Shown: positions 7,020 through 14,531 of the stretch, piece after piece
Numbering within the stretch: position 1 is the first letter of the stretch
Layout of the letters: each line of letters begins with the position of its first letter
From: Acetofilamentum sp.
Lineage (GTDB): Bacteria; Bacteroidota; Bacteroidia; Bacteroidales; DTU049
Assembly: GCA_020720525.1 (NCBI GenBank)
Contig: DYON01000041.1
Coordinates: forward strand, 1 to 14,557
Direction of reading: 5' to 3'
DNA length: 14,557 nucleotides
The notes under the pieces: model-generated
Database searches by the model: none
The model's input: the letters and a program-made list of their open reading frames with translations, nothing else
Told to the model about the DNA's origin: nothing
Position numbers and translations under genes: made by a program

Positions 7020-7049
7020 AAAAAATGCCCGAGGAATAACCTCGGGCAT
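7020..7049 (-). terminator. Strong rho-independent terminator after the PorE-like gene
   Basis: A perfect 10-bp stem, ATGCCCGAGG (7025-7034) with CCTCGGGCAT (7040-7049), closes a five-base AATAA loop. On the minus strand the stem runs into six T residues (complement of A 7020-7025). It lies about 95 bases beyond the original stop codon at 7146, in the orientation of the leftward PorE-like gene, and it remains intact although that gene is frameshifted. The 96 bases between hold no gene. Confidence 0.88.
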
Positions 7050-7145
7050 CACATTACCCACCATGAGAGCAATCCAAACAAAGAGCGTTGAAAAGGAACA
7101 GAGGTTTGGAAACCGCTCTAGTTATTGAATAACGCCGCCTTATTT

Positions 7146-7301
7146 TTATTTATTGTGCGAAACAATTTTTAATTCTGTACGGCGGTTCAGCTGTCGTCCG
7201 TTGTCGGTGGAGTTGTCGCCCCACGGCATATCGAAACTGTGCCAGCTGATTATCAATCGTTCAGGCGATATTCCATTGGCAGTGAGATAGTTGTAAATCG
7301 T
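7146..7301 (-). pseudogene. Out-of-frame remnant of the OmpA-like C-terminal domain
   Basis: In the frame shifted relative to the upstream coding sequence, 51 codons ending at TAA (7148-7146) encode the end of an OmpA/MotB-type domain: TIYNYLTANGISPERLI, then NGRQLNRRTELKI near the end. These match the normal last helix and strand of the domain, so this was once the 3' end of the gene that starts at 9015. It is no longer read in frame, because the upstream frame stops at 7261. The middle of the domain, including the HTD-like strand and the peptidoglycan-binding LS-x-x-RA helix (roughly 40 residues), is absent. Confidence 0.8.
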
Positions 7302-9015
7302 CGGTGGCAGCTTGGCGCAAATTGGATTTATCGAAGTCGAAAAACACATTGGGCAAAACCAAACTGTTGATGTCGAGAATACTAAGTGCAGTTACGTGAG
7401 TTATATCGGAGCTGTTTTCGTTGGTTTCGCCAATAGTAATCACTTCGTCAACAATTTGATAGCCTTCGGAACGAACACTTACGTGGTATGTTTTGCCCGA
7501 TTCCACATCGACCGAATACATGGGTGTTTCAAGTCCAAGGTCGTTCCATGTTCCTACTTCAACTCCATCTTCGTCGGTGATAGTCACATCGGAGTATTCA
7601 ACTGGAGTGCCTGTAAGTTTATCCACAACAAGTCCGTTGAGCACAATCATTGGGTTGCGTTGTGGAATTAATTCAACAAAGTAGATGTCTTGGCTTCCAA
7701 ATCCATCGGCACGTTCCGAAGAAAAAAAACCCATGTTTTCGTTGCCTGTGAACGTGAAGAACACATCGTCTTCGGTTGTGTTGAGCGGATAGCCCAAGTT
7801 TTCGGGAGTTTCCCAACCATTTCCATTGTTTGCCGATTTGAAAACATCGTAGCCGCCCATGCTGCGTGCTCCATTCGAGCTGAAATATAGAAGACTTCCA
7901 TCGCCATTGAGCGACACACCTTCTTCGTTGTTTTGGGTATTGATGGTTGGGCCCAAATTCACTGGCGCGCTCCAACTACCATCGTTTTTGAGCTGCGACA
8001 TATAAATATCGAGTCCACCATATCCACTAGGGCGGTCGCTGGTGAAATAGAGCTTTTTACCATCGGGGCTGATTGCCGCCGACGATTCTTTGTAGCTTGT
8101 ATTCAATTCGGCTAGCGGCTTCAAATCGGACCATTCGTTCCAATCCGACAGCTGTGAGTAAAACAAATCGCCACCATTGCTTCCGCGGTAAACAAGCATT
8201 GTTTTTCCATCGTTCGAAAGACCAACTGTGGCATCGTGATTGTCGGAGTTGAATTTCACAGAAGAAGCATCATAAACCCATGTTCCATTGATCAATTCGG
8301 CTTTATAAATATCTTCGTTGTATTTGAAATCTTGTTCATCGCGCTCTCCGCCAGTTGTTTCCGATCGTCGCGAAGTATAATACATCACTTTGCCGTCCGA
8401 AGAAATAACTGGGCAATAGTCGGGGTACAAACCATTGATGCTGTTGCCAGTTGAACCAATAACATAAGGTTTGGGATCGTCAACCATCTGAATAGCATTT
8501 CTAGCTTGCTTAATTCCAAGCTCGGCACTTGCAAAATCGTTGTCATACACTTTTCGAGAACCGTCGGTCAAAAATTCGTTGTAATACTCAATTGCTTTAT
8601 CGAACTTAAAATTGATGTGATATGCCTTGGCAAGCAACAACTTAATGTCAACACTCACATTCGGATCGAGGGCATACGCATCTTCCAAATATGGAAGTGC
8701 CTCTTCTTTATTAAAGGTGTTGAGATACGATTTTCCAATTTTGTAATTGAGTTCTGCATTATCGGGGTTCACCGTGTATGCGTTCAGGTAATGAAACAAA
8801 GCATCTACATAGAGCCAGTTTCCATATTCGAAATACTGATCGCCTATTTTTAATTCTGCTAAAGCAAAGTCGAGCGATTCAATATTTTTGGTGAAATTCT
8901 TCTTGGTGAATTCCACATTCTTTTTTGCTTTATTCTTTTCCGGTTCTTCCGAAAAGCTGTTGAGCGAAATAAAGGCAAAAAGAATCATCAAAGAGAGAGA
9001 AAATATTGTTTTCAT
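7261..9015 (-). CDS. PorE-like TPR/PD40 beta-propeller protein, OmpA domain truncated
   Basis: This 584-residue reading frame has a signal peptide (about 1-22, ending SFS before EEP). Next come TPR-like helices (53-170), four to five PD40/WD40-like blades (200-447, marked by SPDGKKLYFTSDRPSGYGGLDIY-type repeats) and a carboxypeptidase-regulatory-like beta-sandwich (455-545). The start of an OmpA-like domain follows (VFFDFDKSNLRQAATDDL, 557-574). This order is that of PorE and related Bacteroidota envelope proteins linked to type IX secretion, whose OmpA domain anchors them to peptidoglycan. Here the OmpA domain breaks off after DDL: the frame runs ten more residues to a premature TGA (7263-7261), and the remaining domain end is out of frame at 7301-7146. 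Peptidoglycan anchoring should be lost even if the rest is made. There is no lipobox cysteine, unlike lipoprotein PorE. I call it PorE-like by architecture, not as a proven orthologue. Confidence 0.82.
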   Translation of the reverse strand: MKTIFSLSLMILFAFISLNSFSEEPEKNKAKKNVEFTKKNFTKNIESLDFALAELKIGDQYFEYGNWLYVDALFHYLNAYTVNPDNAELNYKIGKSYLNTFNKEEALPYLEDAYALDPNVSVDIKLLLAKAYHINFKFDKAIEYYNEFLTDGSRKVYDNDFASAELGIKQARNAIQMVDDPKPYVIGSTGNSINGLYPDYCPVISSDGKVMYYTSRRSETTGGERDEQDFKYNEDIYKAELINGTWVYDASSVKFNSDNHDATVGLSNDGKTMLVYRGSNGGDLFYSQLSDWNEWSDLKPLAELNTSYKESSAAISPDGKKLYFTSDRPSGYGGLDIYMSQLKNDGSWSAPVNLGPTINTQNNEEGVSLNGDGSLLYFSSNGARSMGGYDVFKSANNGNGWETPENLGYPLNTTEDDVFFTFTGNENMGFFSSERADGFGSQDIYFVELIPQRNPMIVLNGLVVDKLTGTPVEYSDVTITDEDGVEVGTWNDLGLETPMYSVDVESGKTYHVSVRSEGYQIVDEVITIGETNENSSDITHVTALSILDINSLVLPNVFFDFDKSNLRQAATDDLQLSHCQWNIA

Positions 9016-9036
9016 TATTTAGCGTTTTAATCTATG

Positions 9037-9044
9037 TAAAGATA
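9037..9044 (-). promoter_or_regulatory. Possible promoter box for the PorE-like gene
   Basis: On the minus strand TATCTTTA (9044 to 9037) differs from TAnnTTTG only at the last base and ends 21 bases before the ATG at 9015. No convincing -33 box is seen. The divergent intergenic region 9016-9207 otherwise holds AT-rich DNA without a gene. Confidence 0.3.
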
Positions 9045-9185
9045 CGACGAAATAAGTCTATTAACACTTGCCAATTGTTAAAATACTCATTGCGGAAAGT
9101 TAAAAAGATATGCTTATTATCATATTTAAGTATCTCTTTGCCTGAATTAATAGAATCTTTACAGAAGCGTTTGAAAAAATCGGTG

Positions 9186-9193
9186 TATTTTCG
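9186..9193 (+). promoter_or_regulatory. Possible promoter box for holB
   Basis: TATTTTCG matches TAnnTTTG except for one position (C for T) and ends 14 bases before the ATG at 9208, consistent with the short leaders seen elsewhere in the window. It overlaps the alternative GTG start at 9193, which argues for the ATG at 9208. There is no clear -33 element. Confidence 0.3.
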
Positions 9194-9207
9194 TGAAAAA
9201 TTTTAGA

Positions 9208-10371
9208 ATGAGATTTAAGGATATTCCAGGCAATGAAAAAGTGATCAATAAGCTAATTCGAGCAGCCAACGATCAACGTATTGCGCATTCTCAAATGTTT
9301 ATTGGTCCTCCAGGCGGTGGGAAGTTAATGATAGCTTTGGCATATGCGCAGTTTCTCAATTGTGCAGCCCCAATAAAACATCCCGAGGGGAGTGTGTTGC
9401 TTGCCGACAGTTGCGGGGAATGCCCGAGTTGTAAAAAATTCGCAAGTTTCGAACATCCCGACTTGCATTTTTTGTTTCCAGTTGTAAAAATAGACAAGAA
9501 AGAATTGAGCCGCGACTACATGCCCGAATGGCGCGATTATGTGGGTCGAAAGCATGGAATTGTGAATATCAATTCGTGGTACGAGCATATTCAGGTCGAG
9601 AACAAACAAGGCATCATTTCGGTTGATGATATTTCAGATATTTTGTCGCGTCTTCAATACAAAAACCACGAGGCTCGAATTAAAGTTATTATTGTTTGGA
9701 TGGTAGAAAAAGTGCAATACAACGCAGCTCCAAAAATATTAAAGACTCTTGAAGAACCAGCCGACAACACTTTGTTTATTTTGATTGCCGAAAATCCCGA
9801 TTTGATTTTGCCTACCATTTTGTCGCGCGTGCAAACAACACGCACCGAAGCCCCCGACATGCAACAAAGCTTCGACTTTTTAAGGCTTCACTACCCCGAC
9901 AATCCTGAAAATGAGCTATACGACGCCATTTACAACAGCGAAGGCAATCTCGAAAAAGCATACGATTATCTTCAAAATCGCGACGATGTGATGATGATTT
10001 CAGAATTTTTCCGCAACTGGATGCGTGTTTGTTTTTCGCTGAAGGGAAAAGATGTGTTTGCATTGTCGGTCGAATTTGCCGCCATGGGTCGAGAAAAGCA
10101 GAAACTGGTTCTTGCCGAAAGTGCCCGTCGTTTCTTGAATGGTTTTCACATTGGCGAAGAAATAAAAAAAATGCGCTTCTACAATCCCGACGACGAAAAA
10201 TTCTTTTCAAAATTTGCCGCTTTCACCCACGACGAGAATTTGAATTTTTTTTACGAGCGACTCAACGAAGCCATATTTCAAGTTGAGCGAAATGGAAACC
10301 CGAAACTTATTTTTACCGACCTAAGTTTCGATATTGGTCGCATTTTCAGGCAAAAACGTCTGCAACATTAG
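9208..10371 (+). CDS. holB: DNA polymerase III subunit delta'
   Basis: From the ATG at 9208 this is a 387-residue clamp-loader subunit; an in-frame GTG at 9193 would add five residues. The N-terminus (MRFKDIPGNEKVINKLI) is the usual AAA+ start. A P-loop-like GPPGGGK is at 33-39, followed by Leu instead of Thr/Ser. Four zinc-ligand cysteines (52, 69, 72, 75) form the DnaX/HolB zinc module. The core VEKVQYNAAPKILKTLEEP (166-184) is characteristic. The sensor-1 SRC motif reads SRVQ at 206-209, lacking its cysteine. The altered P-loop fits delta' acting as a non-hydrolysing stator. The gene is followed by ricT, an order also known from Bacillus (holB-ricT). The 102-base gap to ricT contains a separate promoter, so ricT is not wholly dependent on holB transcription. 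Confidence 0.93.
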   Translation: MRFKDIPGNEKVINKLIRAANDQRIAHSQMFIGPPGGGKLMIALAYAQFLNCAAPIKHPEGSVLLADSCGECPSCKKFASFEHPDLHFLFPVVKIDKKELSRDYMPEWRDYVGRKHGIVNINSWYEHIQVENKQGIISVDDISDILSRLQYKNHEARIKVIIVWMVEKVQYNAAPKILKTLEEPADNTLFILIAENPDLILPTILSRVQTTRTEAPDMQQSFDFLRLHYPDNPENELYDAIYNSEGNLEKAYDYLQNRDDVMMISEFFRNWMRVCFSLKGKDVFALSVEFAAMGREKQKLVLAESARRFLNGFHIGEEIKKMRFYNPDDEKFFSKFAAFTHDENLNFFYERLNEAIFQVERNGNPKLIFTDLSFDIGRIFRQKRLQH

Positions 10372-10429
10372 CCTTTGCGCTTGTTTTTCAGAAATCAAAA
10401 AGTGCTTTTCATTGCGAAGCAATAAATAT

Positions 10430-10462
10430 TTTGCTCCCGACCCGTTTAGTTTTGTAAATTTG
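10430..10462 (+). promoter_or_regulatory. Promoter region of ricT-gldH-PBP1A, with two overlapping-spaced -7 boxes
   Basis: Two consecutive perfect TAnnTTTGY boxes lie head to tail: TAGTTTTGT (10447-10455) and TAAATTTGC (10455-10463). The second has a TTTG (10430-10433) 21 bases upstream, giving a -33/-7 pair, but would leave a leader of only about 5 bases before the ATG at 10474. The first ends 19 bases before the ATG, matching the geometry of other genes here. Either or both may be used. Confidence 0.55.
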
Positions 10463-10473
10463 CACCTTCAGTT

Positions 10474-11574
10474 ATGAAGATAGAAGATTGTCATATACCC
10501 AATTTTATCGCTCGTGGTCTTTGCGTTAAGCAAAACGGCAACACCAGCGAAATAAGCTATTGTGCAGGTTCGTGCAAAGTAGCGGTTTATCCTACATTCA
10601 GCAGCATTTCAAATTTGGGCTCAGCTCTCGAATTCGATTGTATTGAAGTTCGGTTCAAAAATAATCACAAAGACTTTTTCCGCATTTGCGGCAGCCTCGA
10701 TCTTGCACCTGGCGATATGGTAGCTGTTGAAGCCTCGCCTGGTCACGATATTGGCATAGTTACTCTTGCTGGTCCCGAAGTGATGCGCCAAATGAAGCGA
10801 AAAAAAGCCAATTGGTCCGACCCACAGCTCAAAAAAGTATATCGGAAAGCAAAACCTGCCGATGTTGAAAAATGGTACCAAGCCATTGAACGCGAGCTTG
10901 CAACCATGCGTCGCACAACAGCAATTATCAAAGAATTAAAGCTCAACATGAAGCTCAACGATGTTGAATTTCAGGGCGACGGCACCAAAGCCATCTTTTT
11001 CTATACAGCCGAAGACCGGGTCGATTTTAGAGAGCTCATTAAAATGCTTGCCGACGAATTTAAAATTCGAGTCGAGATGCGTCAAATTGGTGCTCGCCAA
11101 GAATCGGGAAAACTTGGGGGAATTGGAACCTGCGGACGAGAATTATGTTGTAGCACCTACATCAATCAGTTTCAATCGGTCAATACCAATTCGGCACGAA
11201 TACAGCAATTGTCGCTCAACCCTCAAAAACTTGCTGGCTTGTGCGGAAAACTCAAATGCTGTCTCAATTACGAAACAGCAGCTTACCAAGAAATTCTGCG
11301 CTTATTCCCCGACAATAATATAGCTCTTAAAACAAAAAAAGGACTCGCTTTTCACCACAAAAGCGATATTTTCAAAAAATTGATGTGGTATAGCTACGCC
11401 AATCAACCTGGAAATCTTATGGCCCTTGACATCGAAAATGTCGATAAGGTTCAGAAAATGAACAAGGGTGGTCAAATTCCCGACAACTTAGAAGACTTTG
11501 CTATCAGCCTCGAGAATAAAATGGAAGACGATGTCGTTTTAGGGAAGGACGAAATTTCAAAACTATCCGATTGA
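10474..11574 (+). CDS. ricT: PSP1-domain protein, RicT (YaaT) family
   Basis: This 366-residue protein has a central PSP1 domain (about residues 55-230). It ends in the family's two cysteine clusters, GTCGRELCC (Cys220, 225, 226) and GLCGKLKCC (Cys257, 262, 263). In Bacillus RicT equivalent cysteines help bind Fe-S clusters in the RicA/F/T complex that modulates RNase Y and phosphorelay events. Bacteroidota lack most of those partners as far as I know, so its role here is not clear. Further cysteines at 7, 30 and 34 lie N-terminal to the PSP1 core. The tail beyond about residue 290 is polar and acidic. The stop TGA shares one base with the gldH ATG (TGATG), so the two are translationally coupled. 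Family call is firm. Confidence 0.92.
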   Translation: MKIEDCHIPNFIARGLCVKQNGNTSEISYCAGSCKVAVYPTFSSISNLGSALEFDCIEVRFKNNHKDFFRICGSLDLAPGDMVAVEASPGHDIGIVTLAGPEVMRQMKRKKANWSDPQLKKVYRKAKPADVEKWYQAIERELATMRRTTAIIKELKLNMKLNDVEFQGDGTKAIFFYTAEDRVDFRELIKMLADEFKIRVEMRQIGARQESGKLGGIGTCGRELCCSTYINQFQSVNTNSARIQQLSLNPQKLAGLCGKLKCCLNYETAAYQEILRLFPDNNIALKTKKGLAFHHKSDIFKKLMWYSYANQPGNLMALDIENVDKVQKMNKGGQIPDNLEDFAISLENKMEDDVVLGKDEISKLSD

Positions 11575-12044
11575 TGAAAAAAGCATTCAGGTTATTTTCG
11601 ATATTGTTTCTGGTTGTTGCTGCAACAGCTTGCGATTCGTCGGTTTACAACAAAATGAAAGAGATTCCCGACTCCAAATGGTCAATGGATTATCCTATTA
11701 AATTCGATGTGGAAATAAGCGATACAACAACCTTGTTCGATTTCTTCGTTTTGTTGCGCCACAACACCAGTTACGCATACAACAATGTGTATTTTTTCAT
11801 CACTTCTACAACTCCAAGCGATAGCATTACTTGCGATACAGTTGAATTTATTCTTGCCGACCCCGACGGAAACTGGATTGGCAATGGCTCGGGCTATCTC
11901 AAATCGCACGAAATTCTCATAAGTCGCAAATTCCGATTTCCTTCGGAAGGATTGTATTCGTTTGAATTCCAGCAAGCTATGCGCGACACTGTTTTAGACG
12001 GTATTAGCGACATTGGCATTAAAATAAAACCATCTCCACTCTAA
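11574..12044 (+). CDS. gldH: Gliding motility lipoprotein GldH
   Basis: This 156-residue lipoprotein has a type II signal (charged KK, hydrophobic 5-16, then ATAC with lipidated Cys20). The mature protein matches GldH: YNKMKEIPDSKW near the start, then F-D-V-E-I-S-D-T and LRHNTSYAYNNVYFFI (about 60-75), and a C-terminal DISDIGIKI. GldH is needed for gliding in Flavobacterium johnsoniae but is conserved in many non-gliding Bacteroidota, so motility cannot be inferred from it alone. The ATG at 11574 overlaps the ricT stop by one base; a TTG at 11571 would add one residue and is not preferred. The lipobox has Ala rather than Leu at -3. Eleven bases separate it from the PBP1A gene, so the genes are co-transcribed. 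Confidence 0.9.
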   Translation: MKKAFRLFSILFLVVAATACDSSVYNKMKEIPDSKWSMDYPIKFDVEISDTTTLFDFFVLLRHNTSYAYNNVYFFITSTTPSDSITCDTVEFILADPDGNWIGNGSGYLKSHEILISRKFRFPSEGLYSFEFQQAMRDTVLDGISDIGIKIKPSPL

Positions 12045-12055
12045 ACCAAGCTGGC

Positions 12056-14428
12056 ATGAAAAAAATATTAGCCTGGGTTAAAGGCTCCACAGTTTCACCC
12101 GATCATAGAAAGTATATCCGTAGAATGTGGATTACTTTTGTTGTGTTTTTCGCTTTTTTCTACGCTTTTTTTATTGGCGTTTCTTTAGGTATGCTCGGAA
12201 CCATTCCTTCGTTCGAAGAACTTGAAAATCCGCGCAACAATCTTGCGTCCGAAATTTACAGCAGCGATCAGGTTTTGATGGGTAAATTTTATGTCGAAAA
12301 TCGGACAAATATTGAATATCAACAGCTTTCGCCGTATTTGGTGCAAGCGCTTATTGCTACCGAAGACATTCGATTCGAGCGCCACTCGGGAGTTGATGCA
12401 CGTGGTTTGGTTCGAGTTTTTTTTAAAACCCTTTTTGGTGGCAACCAAAGTAGTGGAGGTGGTAGCACCATCACACAGCAGCTTGCAAAAAACCTATACG
12501 ATAGACCAAAAGACATTTCGAAACTTGGAATAATTGCCATCAAATTCAAAGAATGGGTTACAGCTATTAGGCTTGAGCGGAACTACACAAAAGAAGAAAT
12601 TATTGCCATGTACTTCAACACGGTTGATTTTGGTAGTCAATCGTTTGGTATCAAGTCGGCCGCTCGCACCTATTTCGATAAGGCTTCCGATTCGCTCAGC
12701 ATCGAAGAAAGTGCTTTGTTGGTTGGAATGTTGCAAGCTCCTTCGAAATACAATCCCATCCGCAATCCCGAAAATGCAAAGGCAAGACGATTTGTTGTAC
12801 TCAGTCAAATGCAGAAGTATGGTTTTATTACTAGAGAGCAGCTCGATTCTATCAAAGATTTACCGCTCAGTACTTCTCACTTTATGCTTCAAGACCACAA
12901 TGCAGGAATTGCTACTTACTACAGAGAGTATCTGCGCAAGATTATGGACGAAACGGAGCCTAAACCTGACGATTATGCAAATGAGTACGATTATCAAATT
13001 GCAAAAGACCAATGGGACAATAATGCGCTGTATGGCTGGTGCAACAAAAACTCCAAACCCGATGGTTCGAAATACAATCTCTACACCGATGGATTGAAAA
13101 TTTATACCACCATCGACTCTCGGATGCAAAAATATGCCGAAGAGGCTGTTACAGAGCATCTTAGCAAAACACTTCAGCCACAATTCAACAACGAAGTAAA
13201 GCACGCTCGTTTTGCTCCTTTCACAAGTCTGTATCGGCAAGAAGACGTTGATAAATTGCTCGATATGTCGAAAAGACGATCGGATCGATATATCAGCATG
13301 AAGCGCGATGGTTTCAACGAAGAACAAATCAACAAGGCATTCGAAACGCCAATAAACATGAGACTTTTTAGTTGGAAAGGCGAATTCGACACTCTGATTT
13401 CTCCGATGGATTCAATCAAATACTACAAATGGTTTTTGCATGCAGGATTCATGGCGGTAGAACCTCAAACTGGTTTTGTAAAAGCTTATGTTGGTGGAAT
13501 CAACTACCGATATTTTAAATTTGACCATGTTTGCGTGGCGCGCCGGCAAGTAGGCTCGACCTTCAAACCTTTTGTTTATTCGGTTGCCATGTCGGACGGT
13601 CAATTTTCGCCTTGTTCAAAAATTCCTATGATTCCAGTATCTATAGAAATAGGAAATGGTAAAACATGGACTCCCAAAAACTCTGGAAAAGTGAATGAAG
13701 GCGAAATGGTAACTTTGCGCTATGCACTTGCAGGTTCTATCAACTGGGCCTCGGCCTATCTTATCAAACGTTCTTCGCCCGAAGCTGTTATTCGATTGGC
13801 TCACAAAATGGGTGTAAAGAGCTTTATACCTGCTGTTTATGCCATTGCGTTGGGTGTTGCAGAACTTTCGGTATATGAAATGGTGGGAGCGCAAACAACC
13901 TATGTTAATAAAGGAATTTACACCGAACCCATTTTTGTAACCCGTATCGAAGACAAAGATGGCAATGTTTTGGCCAACTTCATGCCTCATAAACAAGAAG
14001 CGATGAGCGAAGAAACCGCTTATTTGATGATTGAACTCATGAAAGGCGTTGTCGATTTTGGTACTTCGGGCAGAATCAGAAGTGTTTACAATATTAAATT
14101 CCCAATTGCTGGCAAAACAGGTACTTCCGACGATAACAGCGATGGTTGGTTTATGGGATTAACACCCGACTTGGTTGCTGGTTGTTGGGTCGGAGCCGAA
14201 GACATGCAGGCTCACTTCAACAATACTGCTTACGGTCAAGGTGCCAACATGGCTTTGCCTATTTGGGCTTTGTTTATGCAAAAGGTTTATGCCGATAAAT
14301 CAATTAATATTTCTACTGGCGATTTCGAAAAACCATCCAAGCCTCTTTCGGTTGAAATTGATTGTGGAAAATATGCACGCGCTCATCCCGAAGAAAACAA
14401 AAACGGGAATGGAAGCGGTTTTGAATAA
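12056..14428 (+). CDS. mrcA: Class A penicillin-binding protein (PBP1A)
   Basis: This 790-residue bifunctional enzyme makes glycan strands and cross-links them on the outer face of the inner membrane. It has a short cytoplasmic tail and one membrane anchor (about 24-48). The GT51 glycosyltransferase domain (about 55-235) carries TEDIRFERH with catalytic Glu103, GGGSTITQQLAKNLY (134-148) and the FKEW...RLER stretch around 164-175 with a second conserved Glu166. The transpeptidase domain (about 465-745) carries nucleophile Ser501 in STFK, SIN at 561-563 and KTGT at 687-690. All catalytic motifs are intact. A linker of about 190 residues between the domains is lineage-variable. The C-terminus ends in a short polar Asn/Gly-rich tail. 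It is the last gene of ricT-gldH-mrcA and ends at a strong terminator 17 bases downstream. Confidence 0.96.
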   Translation: MKKILAWVKGSTVSPDHRKYIRRMWITFVVFFAFFYAFFIGVSLGMLGTIPSFEELENPRNNLASEIYSSDQVLMGKFYVENRTNIEYQQLSPYLVQALIATEDIRFERHSGVDARGLVRVFFKTLFGGNQSSGGGSTITQQLAKNLYDRPKDISKLGIIAIKFKEWVTAIRLERNYTKEEIIAMYFNTVDFGSQSFGIKSAARTYFDKASDSLSIEESALLVGMLQAPSKYNPIRNPENAKARRFVVLSQMQKYGFITREQLDSIKDLPLSTSHFMLQDHNAGIATYYREYLRKIMDETEPKPDDYANEYDYQIAKDQWDNNALYGWCNKNSKPDGSKYNLYTDGLKIYTTIDSRMQKYAEEAVTEHLSKTLQPQFNNEVKHARFAPFTSLYRQEDVDKLLDMSKRRSDRYISMKRDGFNEEQINKAFETPINMRLFSWKGEFDTLISPMDSIKYYKWFLHAGFMAVEPQTGFVKAYVGGINYRYFKFDHVCVARRQVGSTFKPFVYSVAMSDGQFSPCSKIPMIPVSIEIGNGKTWTPKNSGKVNEGEMVTLRYALAGSINWASAYLIKRSSPEAVIRLAHKMGVKSFIPAVYAIALGVAELSVYEMVGAQTTYVNKGIYTEPIFVTRIEDKDGNVLANFMPHKQEAMSEETAYLMIELMKGVVDFGTSGRIRSVYNIKFPIAGKTGTSDDNSDGWFMGLTPDLVAGCWVGAEDMQAHFNNTAYGQGANMALPIWALFMQKVYADKSINISTGDFEKPSKPLSVEIDCGKYARAHPEENKNGNGSGFE

Positions 14429-14445
14429 AATAATCTTTAAAAAGC

Positions 14446-14477
14446 AAAAGGGGCTGACGTTAATTCAGCCCCTTTTT
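14446..14477 (+). terminator. Strong terminator after the PBP1A gene
   Basis: A 12-bp perfect stem, AAAAGGGGCTGA (14446-14457) with TCAGCCCCTTTT (14465-14476), encloses a seven-base loop and runs into five T residues. Because the stem begins with four A residues it could also act on a transcript arriving from the right. It begins 17 bases after the stop codon. Confidence 0.9.
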
Positions 14478-14502
14478 GATATATGTAAGGTTGTCTCTGT
14501 TC

Positions 14503-14531
14503 AAAAAAGGCCTGAAATAATCAGACCTTTT
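14503..14531 (-). terminator. Second hairpin, probably terminating a gene entering from the right
   Basis: AAAAGG plus CTGA (14505-14515) pairs with TCAG plus CCTTTT (14521-14531), with a single C/A mismatch and a five-base AATAA loop. On the minus strand it runs into six T residues (complement of A 14503-14508), whereas on the plus strand only four T follow. The orientation therefore suggests a leftward gene ending just inside or beyond the right edge. Its stem resembles that of the neighbouring terminator at 14446-14477. Confidence 0.6.

Noticed and set aside
7025..7049. Perfect inverted repeat as a possible mobile-element end or tRNA-like structure
   Set aside because: The six-T tract on the minus strand and the position after a leftward gene make it an ordinary terminator; there is no transposase or partner repeat.
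7078..7122. Possible structured small RNA (GAGCG ... CGCTC stem with an inner GGTT/AACC hairpin)
   Set aside because: The outer stem is five pairs with a long loop; it lies in the 3' region of the PorE-like gene before its terminator, with no promoter of its own.
6898..7128. A 76-codon plus-strand reading frame between the peptidase and the PorE-like gene
   Set aside because: It begins in the peptidase promoter and reads through the terminator hairpin at 7020-7049; there is no family resemblance.
7261..7310. Programmed ribosomal frameshift to rejoin the two OmpA-domain frames
   Set aside because: No slippery heptamer is evident at the junction, and a frameshift could not restore the roughly 40 missing residues.
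12534..13097. A 187-codon reading frame inside the PBP1A gene in another frame
   Set aside because: The overlapping PBP1A frame has full catalytic motifs; the alternative translation is of low-complexity composition without family features.
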